Assembly (NCBI GenBank): GCA_045632305.1
Contig: JAZQWL010000009.1
Location: forward strand, 1 to 23,708
From: SVTX01 sp045632305
GTDB taxonomy: Bacteria; Bacillota; Clostridia; Oscillospirales; CAG-272
DNA: 23,708 nt
Direction of reading: 5' to 3'
Part shown: in pieces, positions 8,129 through 15,908 of the stretch
Layout of the letters: each line of letters opens with the position of its first letter
How positions within the stretch are numbered: position 1 is the first letter of the stretch
Program-made: the position numbers and the translations under genes
The notes under the pieces: generated by a model
What the model saw: the letters and a program-made list of their open reading frames with translations, nothing else
What the model was told of the DNA's origin: nothing
The model's database searches: none

Positions 8129-8221
8129 TCAAAAATTAATTTTCAGTTGTCCCCGTTCAAAATGGAAAGGGCAATCTTTATTTTGCGCAAAGCCGAACTG
8201 CTTTTTTGTGTAAAAAATCAT
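8129..8221 (-). CDS. Small 30-residue ORF in its own transcription unit
   Basis: ATG at 8221 follows a textbook GGAGGTGCAATT ribosome site. Upstream is a perfect promoter (8293-8265), and a strong terminator follows directly. The product is basic and aromatic (MIFYTKKQFGFAQNKDCPFH...) and ends QLKINF. I do not recognise it. The ribosome site argues for translation, but the transcript of about 180 bases could also act as a small RNA, or the unit may be a copy of a dispersed intergenic element. Confidence 0.45.
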   Translation of the reverse strand: MIFYTKKQFGFAQNKDCPFHFERGQLKINF

Positions 8222-8264
8222 AATTGCACCTCCGTTTTTTATTTGGTATTTTTTACCTGTTAAT

Positions 8265-8293
8265 ATTATATCATATTTTTGATGTGATGTCAA
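8265..8293 (-). promoter_or_regulatory. Consensus sigma-A promoter of the 30-codon unit
   Basis: TTGACA (8293-8288), 17-base spacer, TATAAT (8270-8265) on the minus strand: both hexamers are perfect. It reads toward the small ORF. Confidence 0.88.
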
Positions 8294-8342
8294 TATACAG
8301 CTACATATTTTGGTTAACACATTTCAACAAAGATCAAAAAAC

Positions 8343-8369
8343 AAAGCCCTTGGCGTCGCCAAGGGCTTT
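8343..8369 (-). terminator. Terminator after fakA
   Basis: AAAGCCCTTGGCG pairs with CGCCAAGGGCTTT and is followed on the minus strand by TGTTTTTTG. It begins four bases after the fakA stop. The stem is A/T-flanked on both sides, so it could act in both directions. Confidence 0.85.
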
Positions 8370-8373
8370 ATTT

Positions 8374-10029
8374 TTATAACGTTTCAACTGAAATTACATA
8401 ATCGTAAATGGGCTGACCGCCGGGAAGCATCGCAACCTCACAAGCTCCGCCTACCTTTGCAGAAATGATTCCGGCAACTCTCTCGGCGTCCTCATCGGTT
8501 ACGTTCTCACCGTAGAACACAGTCACGAAGGATGCGCCCGTCATACCGCGAGTAAGCTGCTTTACACACGCCTCGCTCGTATCAGTAACACATGCGATCT
8601 TGTTTTCAACAAGCCCCAAGAACTGACCCTTCTTGATAGTAAATCTGTCGATTTCGGTATCTCTTACAGCGTAAGTAACGGACATCGAGGTAACAAGCTC
8701 GTACGCGAACTTCATTTCCTTTGTGTTTACGTCAACGTCGGCGTCGGGATTGAACGCGATCATAGCGGAAATGCCCTGCGGCACGCTCTCGGTCGGGAGA
8801 ACAATAACGTGTCTCTCGGTCACGATCTCGGACGCCTGCTTTGCCACCATGCTGATGTTCTTGTTATTAGGCAAAATGTAAACGTATTCCGCGGGTGTCT
8901 TCATTACCGCGTCAATAATATCCTGCGTGCTGGGGTTCATGGTCTGACCGCCCTCGATAATAGTATCAACACCAATATCGCGGAACATTGCGGCAATACC
9001 CTCGCCCATACATACACTGACAAAGCCGTACTTCTTCTCGATCTTGACCTCGTTCTTCGAAGGTGCTTCCTTTGCCGCGCCACCCGATAGATTCGTATGC
9101 TGCGTACGCATATTTTCGATCTTAACGGACGCAAGCGCGCCAAAATCAATTGCGCGTGTCAACACCGCTCCGGGATCGTTCGTGTGTATGTGGAGCTTGA
9201 TGATGCTCTCATCGTCAACGAAGACCGCGCTGTCGCCAATGCTCTTTATAAACTCGTAAAGCTCGCCCGAGGTGTCCTCGCCGAGGTACTTTTCATTTTT
9301 ATCGATAATACATTCGGTACAATAACCGAATTCAATGGAATCCGTATCAAAATCCGCAAAATTCGCGCCCTCGCTTACCGTAACGGCTGTCTCTACAACG
9401 GGCTTATTAAGATTCTCGACGGGCTGACCGAAATAAGCGGATCTCATTCCTCGAAGAACCAACACAAAACCGTATCCACCCGCGTCGACAACACCCGCCT
9501 GCTTTAATACGGGAAGCATTTCAGGAGTTTTTGAGAGCGTTTCCTCAGCGCTCTTGACAACAAGATCCACAAGCTCGTCAAGAGTGATGGAATTATTTGC
9601 ATCGTAAGCGGATCTCGCATCCTCGGAGCACACTCTCATAACCGTGAGAATAGTTCCCTCCGTGGGCTTCATAACCGCTCTGTACGCCTCAACAGTACCG
9701 CGTTCAAGCGCGGAAACAAGCTCCTTTGCGCCCGCATCGGCAAGGCCACGAAGCGCCTTTCCCATACCTCTGAAAAAAAGCGAGAGTATCGCGCCGGAGT
9801 TACCGCGCGCGCTTCTGAGCATAAGTCCCGCGATCTTCTCTGCAGCATCACCCACAGCAGAAATTTCTCCCGCGTTAACTATCGTGCTCATTGTAAGACT
9901 CATATTGGTACCCGTGTCACCGTCAGGCACGGGGAAAACGTTGAGGTTATTGGTTTCTTCCTTGTTATTATCGAGATGATTTGCGGCAGATATCATCATG
10001 CTGCAATATAGCTTTCCCGTAATTCCCAT
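8374..10029 (-). CDS. fakA: FakA-type fatty acid kinase (DAK2 / YloV family)
   Basis: 551 residues from ATG 10029, chosen because GGAGG sits five bases before it; an upstream-extended frame exists but lacks a site. The N-terminal DAK2 kinase domain carries the nucleotide/metal loop NVFPVPDGDTGTNMS (about 30-44), RGNSG (75-79) and KPTEGTILTV (121-130). The middle and C-terminal domains follow the YloV architecture (HIHTNDPG, ILPNNKNI). In the characterised family FakA phosphorylates fatty acids held by a DegV-type FakB, and the acyl phosphate feeds phospholipid synthesis through PlsX/PlsY. The gene lies 44 bases downstream of a degV gene, so kinase and carrier are co-transcribed. Length is normal. 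Confidence 0.92.
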   Translation of the reverse strand: MGITGKLYCSMMISAANHLDNNKEETNNLNVFPVPDGDTGTNMSLTMSTIVNAGEISAVGDAAEKIAGLMLRSARGNSGAILSLFFRGMGKALRGLADAGAKELVSALERGTVEAYRAVMKPTEGTILTVMRVCSEDARSAYDANNSITLDELVDLVVKSAEETLSKTPEMLPVLKQAGVVDAGGYGFVLVLRGMRSAYFGQPVENLNKPVVETAVTVSEGANFADFDTDSIEFGYCTECIIDKNEKYLGEDTSGELYEFIKSIGDSAVFVDDESIIKLHIHTNDPGAVLTRAIDFGALASVKIENMRTQHTNLSGGAAKEAPSKNEVKIEKKYGFVSVCMGEGIAAMFRDIGVDTIIEGGQTMNPSTQDIIDAVMKTPAEYVYILPNNKNISMVAKQASEIVTERHVIVLPTESVPQGISAMIAFNPDADVDVNTKEMKFAYELVTSMSVTYAVRDTEIDRFTIKKGQFLGLVENKIACVTDTSEACVKQLTRGMTGASFVTVFYGENVTDEDAERVAGIISAKVGGACEVAMLPGGQPIYDYVISVETL

Positions 10030-10073
10030 GTCTACCTCCATTCCGCCGCCATAAAAACGGCAAAAATACAATT

Positions 10074-10934
10074 TTATCTATGCGCCGCAATAAAGAAAAG
10101 CGCAAGCGTACCGGGGCCGGAATGAGCGCCGATAACGGGACCTGTGTAATCTATAAGTATATCAGTAATACCGAATTCCTCGGTGATCATGTCTGCTAAA
10201 AGCTTAGCATCGTCATAGCAATCGCCGTGACAAATATAAACCGTCTGAGAAGCGGGATCGATAGCAGTCTCCTTCATCTTGTTGAAAAGCTCAGCGATAG
10301 CCGCTCTTCTGCCTCTTGCCTTGGAAACGTTTATAAGGTGTCCCTCATCGTCCATATGAAGCACGGGCTTTATCGCAAGCATCGTACCAAGAACCGCGGT
10401 TGCCGCGGAAACACGTCCGCCACGCTTTAAGAAAAAAAGATCGTCAACAGTGAACCAATGAGCAAGATGATACTTTGTCTGCTCAACGTATTCGGCAACC
10501 TCAAGAATGGTCGCGCCCGCCTGCTGCTTTCTACAAGCGAGGGTAACAAGAAGTCCCTGACCCAATGACGCGGAACGCGTGTCTACCGCGATGACAGTTC
10601 TTTCAGAATATTCCTCTGCAAGCTCCTCGCATGCATTCTTACCGTTCATAAACGTAGCGGAAAGTCCGGAGGAGAAGCCAAGATAAAGCACGTCGCGGCC
10701 TGCCGCAAGCTCTGCCTCAAACGCCTCCTTGAATCTTTCCATGTTGACCGCGGAGGTTTTCATGTCCTTCTTTTCGCGAAGCATCTCGTAAATTTCCTTG
10801 GGATCGACCTCGTGATTGAGACGCGTACCCATATCGCCTATATTAACTTCAAGAGAAACAGTTTTAATTCCAAGCTCCGCAATCTTATCGGAAGGAAGAT
10901 CACAGGAGGAGTCGGTGAAAATAACAAAATCCAT
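10074..10934 (-). CDS. DegV family fatty-acid-binding protein (FakB-like)
   Basis: 286 residues, ATG with AAAGGA about eight bases upstream. Characteristic DegV motifs appear in order: TDSSCDLP (7-14), MKTSAVN (58-64), GFSSGLSATF (86-95), DTRSASLGQG (118-127), KRGGRVS (170-176), AIKPVL (187-192) and GAHSGPGTLALFF near the C-terminus. The Ser/Thr residues of the SSGLS and KTS motifs and the HSGPG histidine bind the fatty acid carboxylate in known FakB structures. The protein presents the fatty acid to the downstream FakA. Expression starts from the promoter at 11066-11038 with a leader of about 100 bases. Confidence 0.92.
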   Translation of the reverse strand: MDFVIFTDSSCDLPSDKIAELGIKTVSLEVNIGDMGTRLNHEVDPKEIYEMLREKKDMKTSAVNMERFKEAFEAELAAGRDVLYLGFSSGLSATFMNGKNACEELAEEYSERTVIAVDTRSASLGQGLLVTLACRKQQAGATILEVAEYVEQTKYHLAHWFTVDDLFFLKRGGRVSAATAVLGTMLAIKPVLHMDDEGHLINVSKARGRRAAIAELFNKMKETAIDPASQTVYICHGDCYDDAKLLADMITEEFGITDILIDYTGPVIGAHSGPGTLALFFIAAHR

Positions 10935-11037
10935 AATTTTTTCCTTTCATAGCGCAAAATTTGTCGCATGTCAGTTTGCTTTTTAAAAATTTATGAAGAC
11001 TTACAACAATAAGCCGCATAAACCCATTCTTCGTTTA

Positions 11038-11066
11038 ATTATACTATATTTTCCCTGATTTGTCAA
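11038..11066 (-). promoter_or_regulatory. Promoter of the degV-fakA operon
   Basis: TTGACA (11066-11061), 17-base spacer, TATAAT (11043-11038), minus strand. About 100 bases of A/T-rich leader separate it from degV; no clear operator is seen in that leader. Confidence 0.88.
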
Positions 11067-11124
11067 TATTTTATTTTACTCGTGTCTTACCGAGTATTCT
11101 AAAAATTTTCCTCCCCTGCCTCGA

Positions 11125-11153
11125 TTGACAAAACGCCGTATTTGTGTTACAAT
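11125..11153 (+). promoter_or_regulatory. Promoter of topB
   Basis: TTGACA (11125-11130), 17-base spacer, TACAAT (11148-11153), about 30 bases before the ATG. It is divergent from the degV promoter, with the -35 boxes 58 bases apart. Confidence 0.87.
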
Positions 11154-11182
11154 ACATTTTAGAAAATCATTGGAGAAGAATT

Positions 11183-13318
11183 ATGACAGTAATCATAGCC
11201 GAAAAGCCAAGTCTTGCGAGAAACATTGTCGCGGGAATCGGGCAGATGCAAAAGAAAAACGGATATTTCGAAGGGTGCGGATACCTCGTTACGTGGGCAT
11301 TCGGTCACCTCTTTTCTCTGTGCGATATCGAGGATTACACGGGTACCAGCGGTAAATGGAGCATGGACACGATTCCCTGCTTCCCCGAAAATTTCAGATT
11401 TAAGATGAAGCTCGGTGCAGACAAAAAGGTTGATGCGGGCGTCGAAAGACAGTTCCAGACTATAAAATACCTATGCACGAGAGCTGACGTAGATACTATT
11501 GTAAACGCGGGAGACTCCGACCGCGAGGGTGAAATCATCATAAGAATATGCGTTATGAATACGGGCGCTATAGGTAAGAGCTTCAAGCGTCTCTGGCTTC
11601 CCGACCAGACTCCCGAAACCGTCAAGAAAGCTCTCTCTGAAATGAAGGACGAGTCCGAATACGAAAATCTTGCCGACGAGGGCTTTGCGAGAACCTATAT
11701 CGACTGGCTCTACGGCGTAAATCTTACACGTTACGCTACCCTCAAGACGGGAACGCTTCTCCGCGTAGGAAGGGTTATCGTTCCCATCGTCAAGGCGATC
11801 TACGACAGAGACATGGAGATCCGCAATTTCGTTCCCGAAACGTATTACGCGATAATTTCCAAGGAGCAAACAAACGGCGAGACGGTCGAGCTTATCTCCA
11901 AGCAGAAATTCGATAAAGACAAGCAGAACGACGCCATATCGCTCTGCGCTAAATACAACGCGTGCGAAGCGACGGTTAAGTCCAAGAAAAGCAAAAAGGA
12001 AACGATCAATCCCCCGAAGCTCTTCTCACTCTCCAAGCTTCAGTCCCTACTCGGTAAAAAGTATAAAATGTCCATGGCGGATAGCTTAGCAATCGTTCAG
12101 AAGCTTTACGAGGAGGGTTATCTTACCTATCCCAGAACAAACTCCGAATACCTTGCCACAAACGAAAAAGACAAAATAAGAAAGATAATTTCCAATATCA
12201 AGGGCATCGGATACCCCGTCGAATTCAAGGACAAAAAGACCATTTTCGACGATTCCAAGATCGAGAGCCACTCGGCTCTGACGCCTACCTATAAGATACC
12301 CAAAAAGGAGCATCTTTCCGAACGCGAAATGCAGGTCTACCAGACCGTTTTCCGTCGATTCGTCGCGGTTTTCTGCTCGGAGGAATGTCTTGCTCAAAAA
12401 ACGGAAATGGTCATTGCCGTGGGGGATCTCGAGGAATTCACTCTCAAGGGAATCACCATACTGCAAAAGGGCTTTTTACGTTTTGACGACGCGGACAGAA
12501 AGGATAAGCTGCTTCCCTCCCTCGAGGTTGGCGACAAGGTCAATATCAACTTCAAGCCGCAGGAAAAACAGACGACACCGCCCAAGCACTACACCATCGA
12601 AACACTCAACAATTACCTCAAAAACCCTTTCAAAAAGGACAAGGCGGAGCTTGCTGAAAAGCAGGAGGCGCGCGCCCACGATACCGAGCTTTTGGGTAAC
12701 GAAATCGAGAACGATGACGAGGACTACAAGGCGATCTTTGAAGGCCTTGAGCTTGGAACGGAGGCAACAAGAACGGGTATTATCGACAACGCGAGAAAAT
12801 CCGGATATATCGAACTTAAAAAGGACGTATATACTATTCTCCCCGGAGGTGAGTTTTTAATCGAGCAGCTCGGAAGAATGAGCATTTCCATGGACAAGTA
12901 CAAGACCAGTGTGCTCGGTCAGGCGCTCAAAAAGGTGTACAGACGAGAGATTTCAGTGCGCGACAGTGTCAATATGGCGGAAAATGAGATCCGCGAAGTC
13001 TTCACCCGCCGCGACGAGCCCGTCGAGACGGACAACGATACGGGCTTCTACGGAGATCTTGTCGGTACGTGTCCGCTCTGCGGAAAGGACGTTATCAAGG
13101 GTAAATTCAGCTATGGCTGCACGGGCTACCGCGACGGCTGTTCATTCAGAATAAACTCCTTTATCTGCAAGAGAAACATCTCGATCGCAAACGCGAGACT
13201 TCTTTTGACCGAGGGCAAAACCGCCGAAATTCAGAACTTCGTTTCAAAGAACGGCAAGCCCTTCTCCGCCCGCCTCGTTCTGCGCGACGGAAAAGCGGAA
13301 TTCGACTTTACAAAATAA
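11183..13318 (+). CDS. topB: DNA topoisomerase III (type IA)
   Basis: 711 residues from ATG 11183 (GGAGAA seven bases upstream). A frame extension to 11144 overlaps the promoter and is rejected. The Toprim domain begins IIAEKPSLARNI (catalytic Glu7) and has the acidic triad as DSDREGE (111-117), where DPDREGE is more usual. The active-site tyrosine is in YLTYPRTNS (Tyr316). The strand-passage domains continue to about 610. The C-terminus has a four-Cys zinc-ribbon-like module (Cys630, 633, 646, 653) and a short TopB-type repeat. The enzyme cuts and passes single strands to relax DNA and resolve recombination or replication intermediates. This TopB form is also common on integrative elements, but no conjugation gene is present here. 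Monocistronic. Confidence 0.95.
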   Translation: MTVIIAEKPSLARNIVAGIGQMQKKNGYFEGCGYLVTWAFGHLFSLCDIEDYTGTSGKWSMDTIPCFPENFRFKMKLGADKKVDAGVERQFQTIKYLCTRADVDTIVNAGDSDREGEIIIRICVMNTGAIGKSFKRLWLPDQTPETVKKALSEMKDESEYENLADEGFARTYIDWLYGVNLTRYATLKTGTLLRVGRVIVPIVKAIYDRDMEIRNFVPETYYAIISKEQTNGETVELISKQKFDKDKQNDAISLCAKYNACEATVKSKKSKKETINPPKLFSLSKLQSLLGKKYKMSMADSLAIVQKLYEEGYLTYPRTNSEYLATNEKDKIRKIISNIKGIGYPVEFKDKKTIFDDSKIESHSALTPTYKIPKKEHLSEREMQVYQTVFRRFVAVFCSEECLAQKTEMVIAVGDLEEFTLKGITILQKGFLRFDDADRKDKLLPSLEVGDKVNINFKPQEKQTTPPKHYTIETLNNYLKNPFKKDKAELAEKQEARAHDTELLGNEIENDDEDYKAIFEGLELGTEATRTGIIDNARKSGYIELKKDVYTILPGGEFLIEQLGRMSISMDKYKTSVLGQALKKVYRREISVRDSVNMAENEIREVFTRRDEPVETDNDTGFYGDLVGTCPLCGKDVIKGKFSYGCTGYRDGCSFRINSFICKRNISIANARLLLTEGKTAEIQNFVSKNGKPFSARLVLRDGKAEFDFTK

Positions 13319-13346
13319 AAAAACCGCGGTGAGATCACCGCGGTTT
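13319..13346. terminator. Bidirectional terminator between topB and the convergent gene
   Basis: AAAACCGCGGTG / CACCGCGGTTTT with a four-base loop begins at the base after the topB stop. A-rich and T-rich flanks let it serve both topB and the minus-strand gene ending at 13351. Confidence 0.9.
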
Positions 13347-13350
13347 TATT

Positions 13351-15039
13351 TTATTCCGATACGGTAAATGTGCGAATAGCACGAATGGAAGCAACGTCGG
13401 TTTCAAGATACTCAATAGCGAGCTTGTCACCGATACCGACAAGAATGATCGCCTCGTTGCCCGCAACCGAGCTCTTATATACGTTGCCGTCATCAGCGAT
13501 AATATAAACGTAAGTTTCCCCGCCTACAACAACGTCTCTTAAGCCCACAACCGTAACAGTTGCATTCTTCACATCAACCTCGGGCTCGGGATCATTATTC
13601 GAGGGAGGTGTTACCACACCGTTCTTTGTGAGCAGCTCGCGGTAATTTGCGATCGCATCCTCCTGCGTGTCACCGATAGCAACGATATTTACGTTTTCAA
13701 CGTTAACCAAGGCAAACTGCTTTACGTAGCCGTTATTGTCCTTGAGCACCATAATATAAGTCGCCTTACCCGAAATATTTACAAGCGACGGGAAGGAAGC
13801 CTTATATCCCATGTTTTGAACCTGACCTTGTGCTGCATTCATAGCGGAATATTCCTCCGCGCCCGCAACGGCATAGTAAATATACTCGCCCGTTCTCGCG
13901 TTACTGATAATAAATCCGATGTTGGATTCGTCCGCAGTCACAGAGGTTACGCCCGTAAAGTACCATACGTCGTCCTCGATCGTGATATAACCGTAATCGT
14001 CGGTCGTCTGCTTGCAGCCAACCTTCGCGAAGATCGAATTGAAAAAGCCGCCCGAGAGCATACCGTTCCAATTATATTTCTGTACCGCCAGATCGCCCGA
14101 ATAAACGGTGTCTACCCAAGCGGGAGTATCCTCAACCGCATAAAGCTGACTCTCACCCGTTGCAGGATCAAAAATGACAACCTCGTTTACGTCCATCGCG
14201 CCGAAAAGACCGATCTTTGCCTTCATGCAGGACACAATATAATAGGGCTTACCCTCATCGTCAATTTCAAAGGTAACGAAATCGAAAATCTTTGTCGGAT
14301 ATTCAAATCGAAGCTTACGCATAAGATCCTCGCCGAAAAATGCGGAATCTACGTACTTTAAGGGCTTTTCAAACTCAATATACTCCGCGCTGTTCGCCTT
14401 GGAGTCTACGGGGTCAACCATTACGTAGCCGGGAATTCCCTTTTCCTTATTGTTGATCCATCTGAAAAAGTCCGCATATTCAAGGTTATTAATCTTCTTG
14501 GGATTGTTTTTAAAATTGATCTGAGTATATCTTAATCCGATCTCATACTGAGAAATGTTATCGGCAAGCTTACCCATGGTGTTCTTACCGATAAGCTCGG
14601 CGGACGCGCTGTCCATTAGCGCGATATTCGTGATCTCGTCGTTCTCCTTCATATCCTCCTCGAACACCGCTTCTCTGATGTTTACAACCGAGGCGTATCT
14701 TTTCGCGTTGAACACCTGGGACGACAAGAGCGAGCCCACGATAACCACCGCTACGGGAATCACAACGAGAACTATCGGTACGACGCTTACCTTTTTTGAG
14801 GATCTCTTGCCACCGAAATTTATGATTTTGACCTTTTGGTTATCATAAACGACCTTTGAGTCGCCGCCATTGAACATAAACGGAACTGCAAAGGAGAAGA
14901 TAACCGCCGCAAGATAGAACCAGAATCCCACGTCATGAATATTGATAGCGGGAAGTAAAATATAATACGAAACCGCTGTGAACACAACTCCGAGGCACAG
15001 AGATATCAGTATTTTTTTCTTTAGTTTTTTCTTATCCAT
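13351..15039 (-). CDS. Conserved-looking membrane protein of unknown function
   Basis: 562 residues from ATG 15039, with GGAGGT directly upstream; the longer frame to 15081 overlaps the promoter. A Lys-rich N-terminus is followed by helices at about 9-29, 37-56 and 84-105. The remaining roughly 450 residues should lie outside the membrane and contain repeated beta-type segments (MKYVDSAFF-like, DVWYFTGVTS, GKATYIMVLKDNNGYVKQF). They end with a Pro/Asn linker (VVTPPSNNDPEPE) and a small beta domain. I do not recognise a named family or catalytic motif. It stands alone between terminators with its own promoter. Confidence 0.8.
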   Translation of the reverse strand: MDKKKLKKKILISLCLGVVFTAVSYYILLPAINIHDVGFWFYLAAVIFSFAVPFMFNGGDSKVVYDNQKVKIINFGGKRSSKKVSVVPIVLVVIPVAVVIVGSLLSSQVFNAKRYASVVNIREAVFEEDMKENDEITNIALMDSASAELIGKNTMGKLADNISQYEIGLRYTQINFKNNPKKINNLEYADFFRWINNKEKGIPGYVMVDPVDSKANSAEYIEFEKPLKYVDSAFFGEDLMRKLRFEYPTKIFDFVTFEIDDEGKPYYIVSCMKAKIGLFGAMDVNEVVIFDPATGESQLYAVEDTPAWVDTVYSGDLAVQKYNWNGMLSGGFFNSIFAKVGCKQTTDDYGYITIEDDVWYFTGVTSVTADESNIGFIISNARTGEYIYYAVAGAEEYSAMNAAQGQVQNMGYKASFPSLVNISGKATYIMVLKDNNGYVKQFALVNVENVNIVAIGDTQEDAIANYRELLTKNGVVTPPSNNDPEPEVDVKNATVTVVGLRDVVVGGETYVYIIADDGNVYKSSVAGNEAIILVGIGDKLAIEYLETDVASIRAIRTFTVSE

Positions 15040-15069
15040 ATCTACCTCCGAAAATACTTTTATAATAAT

Positions 15070-15097
15070 ATTATACCACATCCGAGCAAAAAGTCAA
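15070..15097 (-). promoter_or_regulatory. Promoter of the 562-residue membrane protein
   Basis: TTGACT (15097-15092), 16-base spacer, TATAAT (15075-15070, preceded by TGG) on the minus strand, about 30 bases before the ATG. Confidence 0.8.
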
Positions 15098-15104
15098 TAT
15101 AAAA

Positions 15105-15136
15105 TTCCCCCATACGCCAAAAGGCGTATGGGGGAA
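15105..15136 (-). terminator. Terminator of the phage-type operon
   Basis: TTCCCCCATACGCC-AAAA/TTTT-GGCGTATGGGGGAA forms a 14-bp perfect stem with a four-base loop. It is followed on the minus strand by TTTTATATT and starts four bases after the last phage gene stop. Confidence 0.8.
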
Positions 15137-15140
15137 AATA

Positions 15141-15419
15141 TTAAGAAATACCCAGAAGCTGTAAGATCCAGACGGCAAGCGCACCCGCCAGCACGCTTAT
15201 TGCGTGAATTACTGCCTTGCCAATAATTGCGGCAGGTCTTTTTTCCATCTTGTCGATGGCCTTCATACTCTGCTCACACTGCTCTATCTGATGCTCGATT
15301 ATGGGCTCGAGCTTGCACGCGCATCTCTCGAGATTTTCGAGCTTTGCCTCGTGTCTGTCGAGCGCCTCCTGCGTTCTTGCGTGTCTTTCCTCGCAAAGTT
15401 CCTTGTTGTAGTTTTCCAT
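15141..15419 (-). CDS. XhlA-like holin-associated membrane protein
   Basis: 92 residues. A charged coiled coil (about 1-60, rich in Glu/Lys/Arg with HARTQEALDRHEAKLENLE) is followed by one C-terminal helix (about 68-88, ending WILQLLGIS). This is the layout of haemolysin XhlA / holin-accessory proteins of Firmicute phages, which sit in the membrane and help lysis. No endolysin or second holin follows, because the operon ends here at a terminator. It could instead be a membrane tether for capsids (inference). AAAGGAAG lies about ten bases before the ATG. Confidence 0.65.
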   Translation of the reverse strand: MENYNKELCEERHARTQEALDRHEAKLENLERCACKLEPIIEHQIEQCEQSMKAIDKMEKRPAAIIGKAVIHAISVLAGALAVWILQLLGIS

Positions 15420-15492
15420 TATTTTTTACTTCCTTTCTCCTATTTTTCAAATTTTTATTTTCAAATAAAAGAAGGCATAATCATAGAAAACA

Positions 15493-15876
15493 TCAAAGAG
15501 CCGCGTTTGCCTCTTCAAACTTCTTCTGCTGTGATTCGAGAAATTCAGCAGTCTTGAGATCCTGGATCTCCGACTGATCGATAACAAGCGCAAACTTGCG
15601 GCGGATCTTCACCCACTCTCCACGCTTGATAATACAGTTTTTGCCGTTTACCGCAACGTATACGTCATCGCGGTATTTGTCATTGTCGCGGAAGAGTTTG
15701 ATGCTTACGTACTCATTAAGATACTTTTCCGCCTCTTCCCTCTTGCGCTTCTTTTCTTCCTTTTTGCTGTTTTCAATGTTTTTCAAGAGCGCGATCTCCG
15801 CGTCCTTTTCGAGGAGCTTTGCCTCGTATTCTTCCTTAAGTGCGGAAATTACGTCGATATTCTTTGTGTTTTCCAT
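15493..15876 (-). CDS. Phage structural-module protein of unknown function
   Basis: 127 residues, AAAGGA before the ATG. The first 50 residues are a strongly charged coiled coil (EEYEAKLLEKDAEIALLKN, KKEEKKRKREEAEKYL). The rest reads VSIKLFRDNDKYRDDVYVAVNGKNC and then IIKRGEWVKIRRKFALVIDQSE, a motif commonly seen in small Firmicute phage proteins encoded right after the major capsid gene. The molecular role is not established; it may be a head decoration or head-completion factor. It lies 32 bases after the capsid gene. Confidence 0.65.
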   Translation of the reverse strand: MENTKNIDVISALKEEYEAKLLEKDAEIALLKNIENSKKEEKKRKREEAEKYLNEYVSIKLFRDNDKYRDDVYVAVNGKNCIIKRGEWVKIRRKFALVIDQSEIQDLKTAEFLESQQKKFEEANAAL

Positions 15877-15908
15877 GATTTTTTCCTTTCAGTTATCTAT
15901 TTTTTTTA

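Noticed and set aside
11144..11182. Longer N-terminus for topB
   Set aside because: It overlaps the -10 box and lacks a ribosome site; family proteins begin at MTVIIAEKPS.
11183..13318. topB as evidence of an integrative conjugative element
   Set aside because: The gene is flanked by fakA/degV and a single membrane-protein gene with own terminators; no relaxase, VirB4/VirD4 or integrase is present.
15105..15136. Hairpin as phage attachment site
   Set aside because: It behaves as a terminator, and no matching direct repeat was noticed at the right side of the element.
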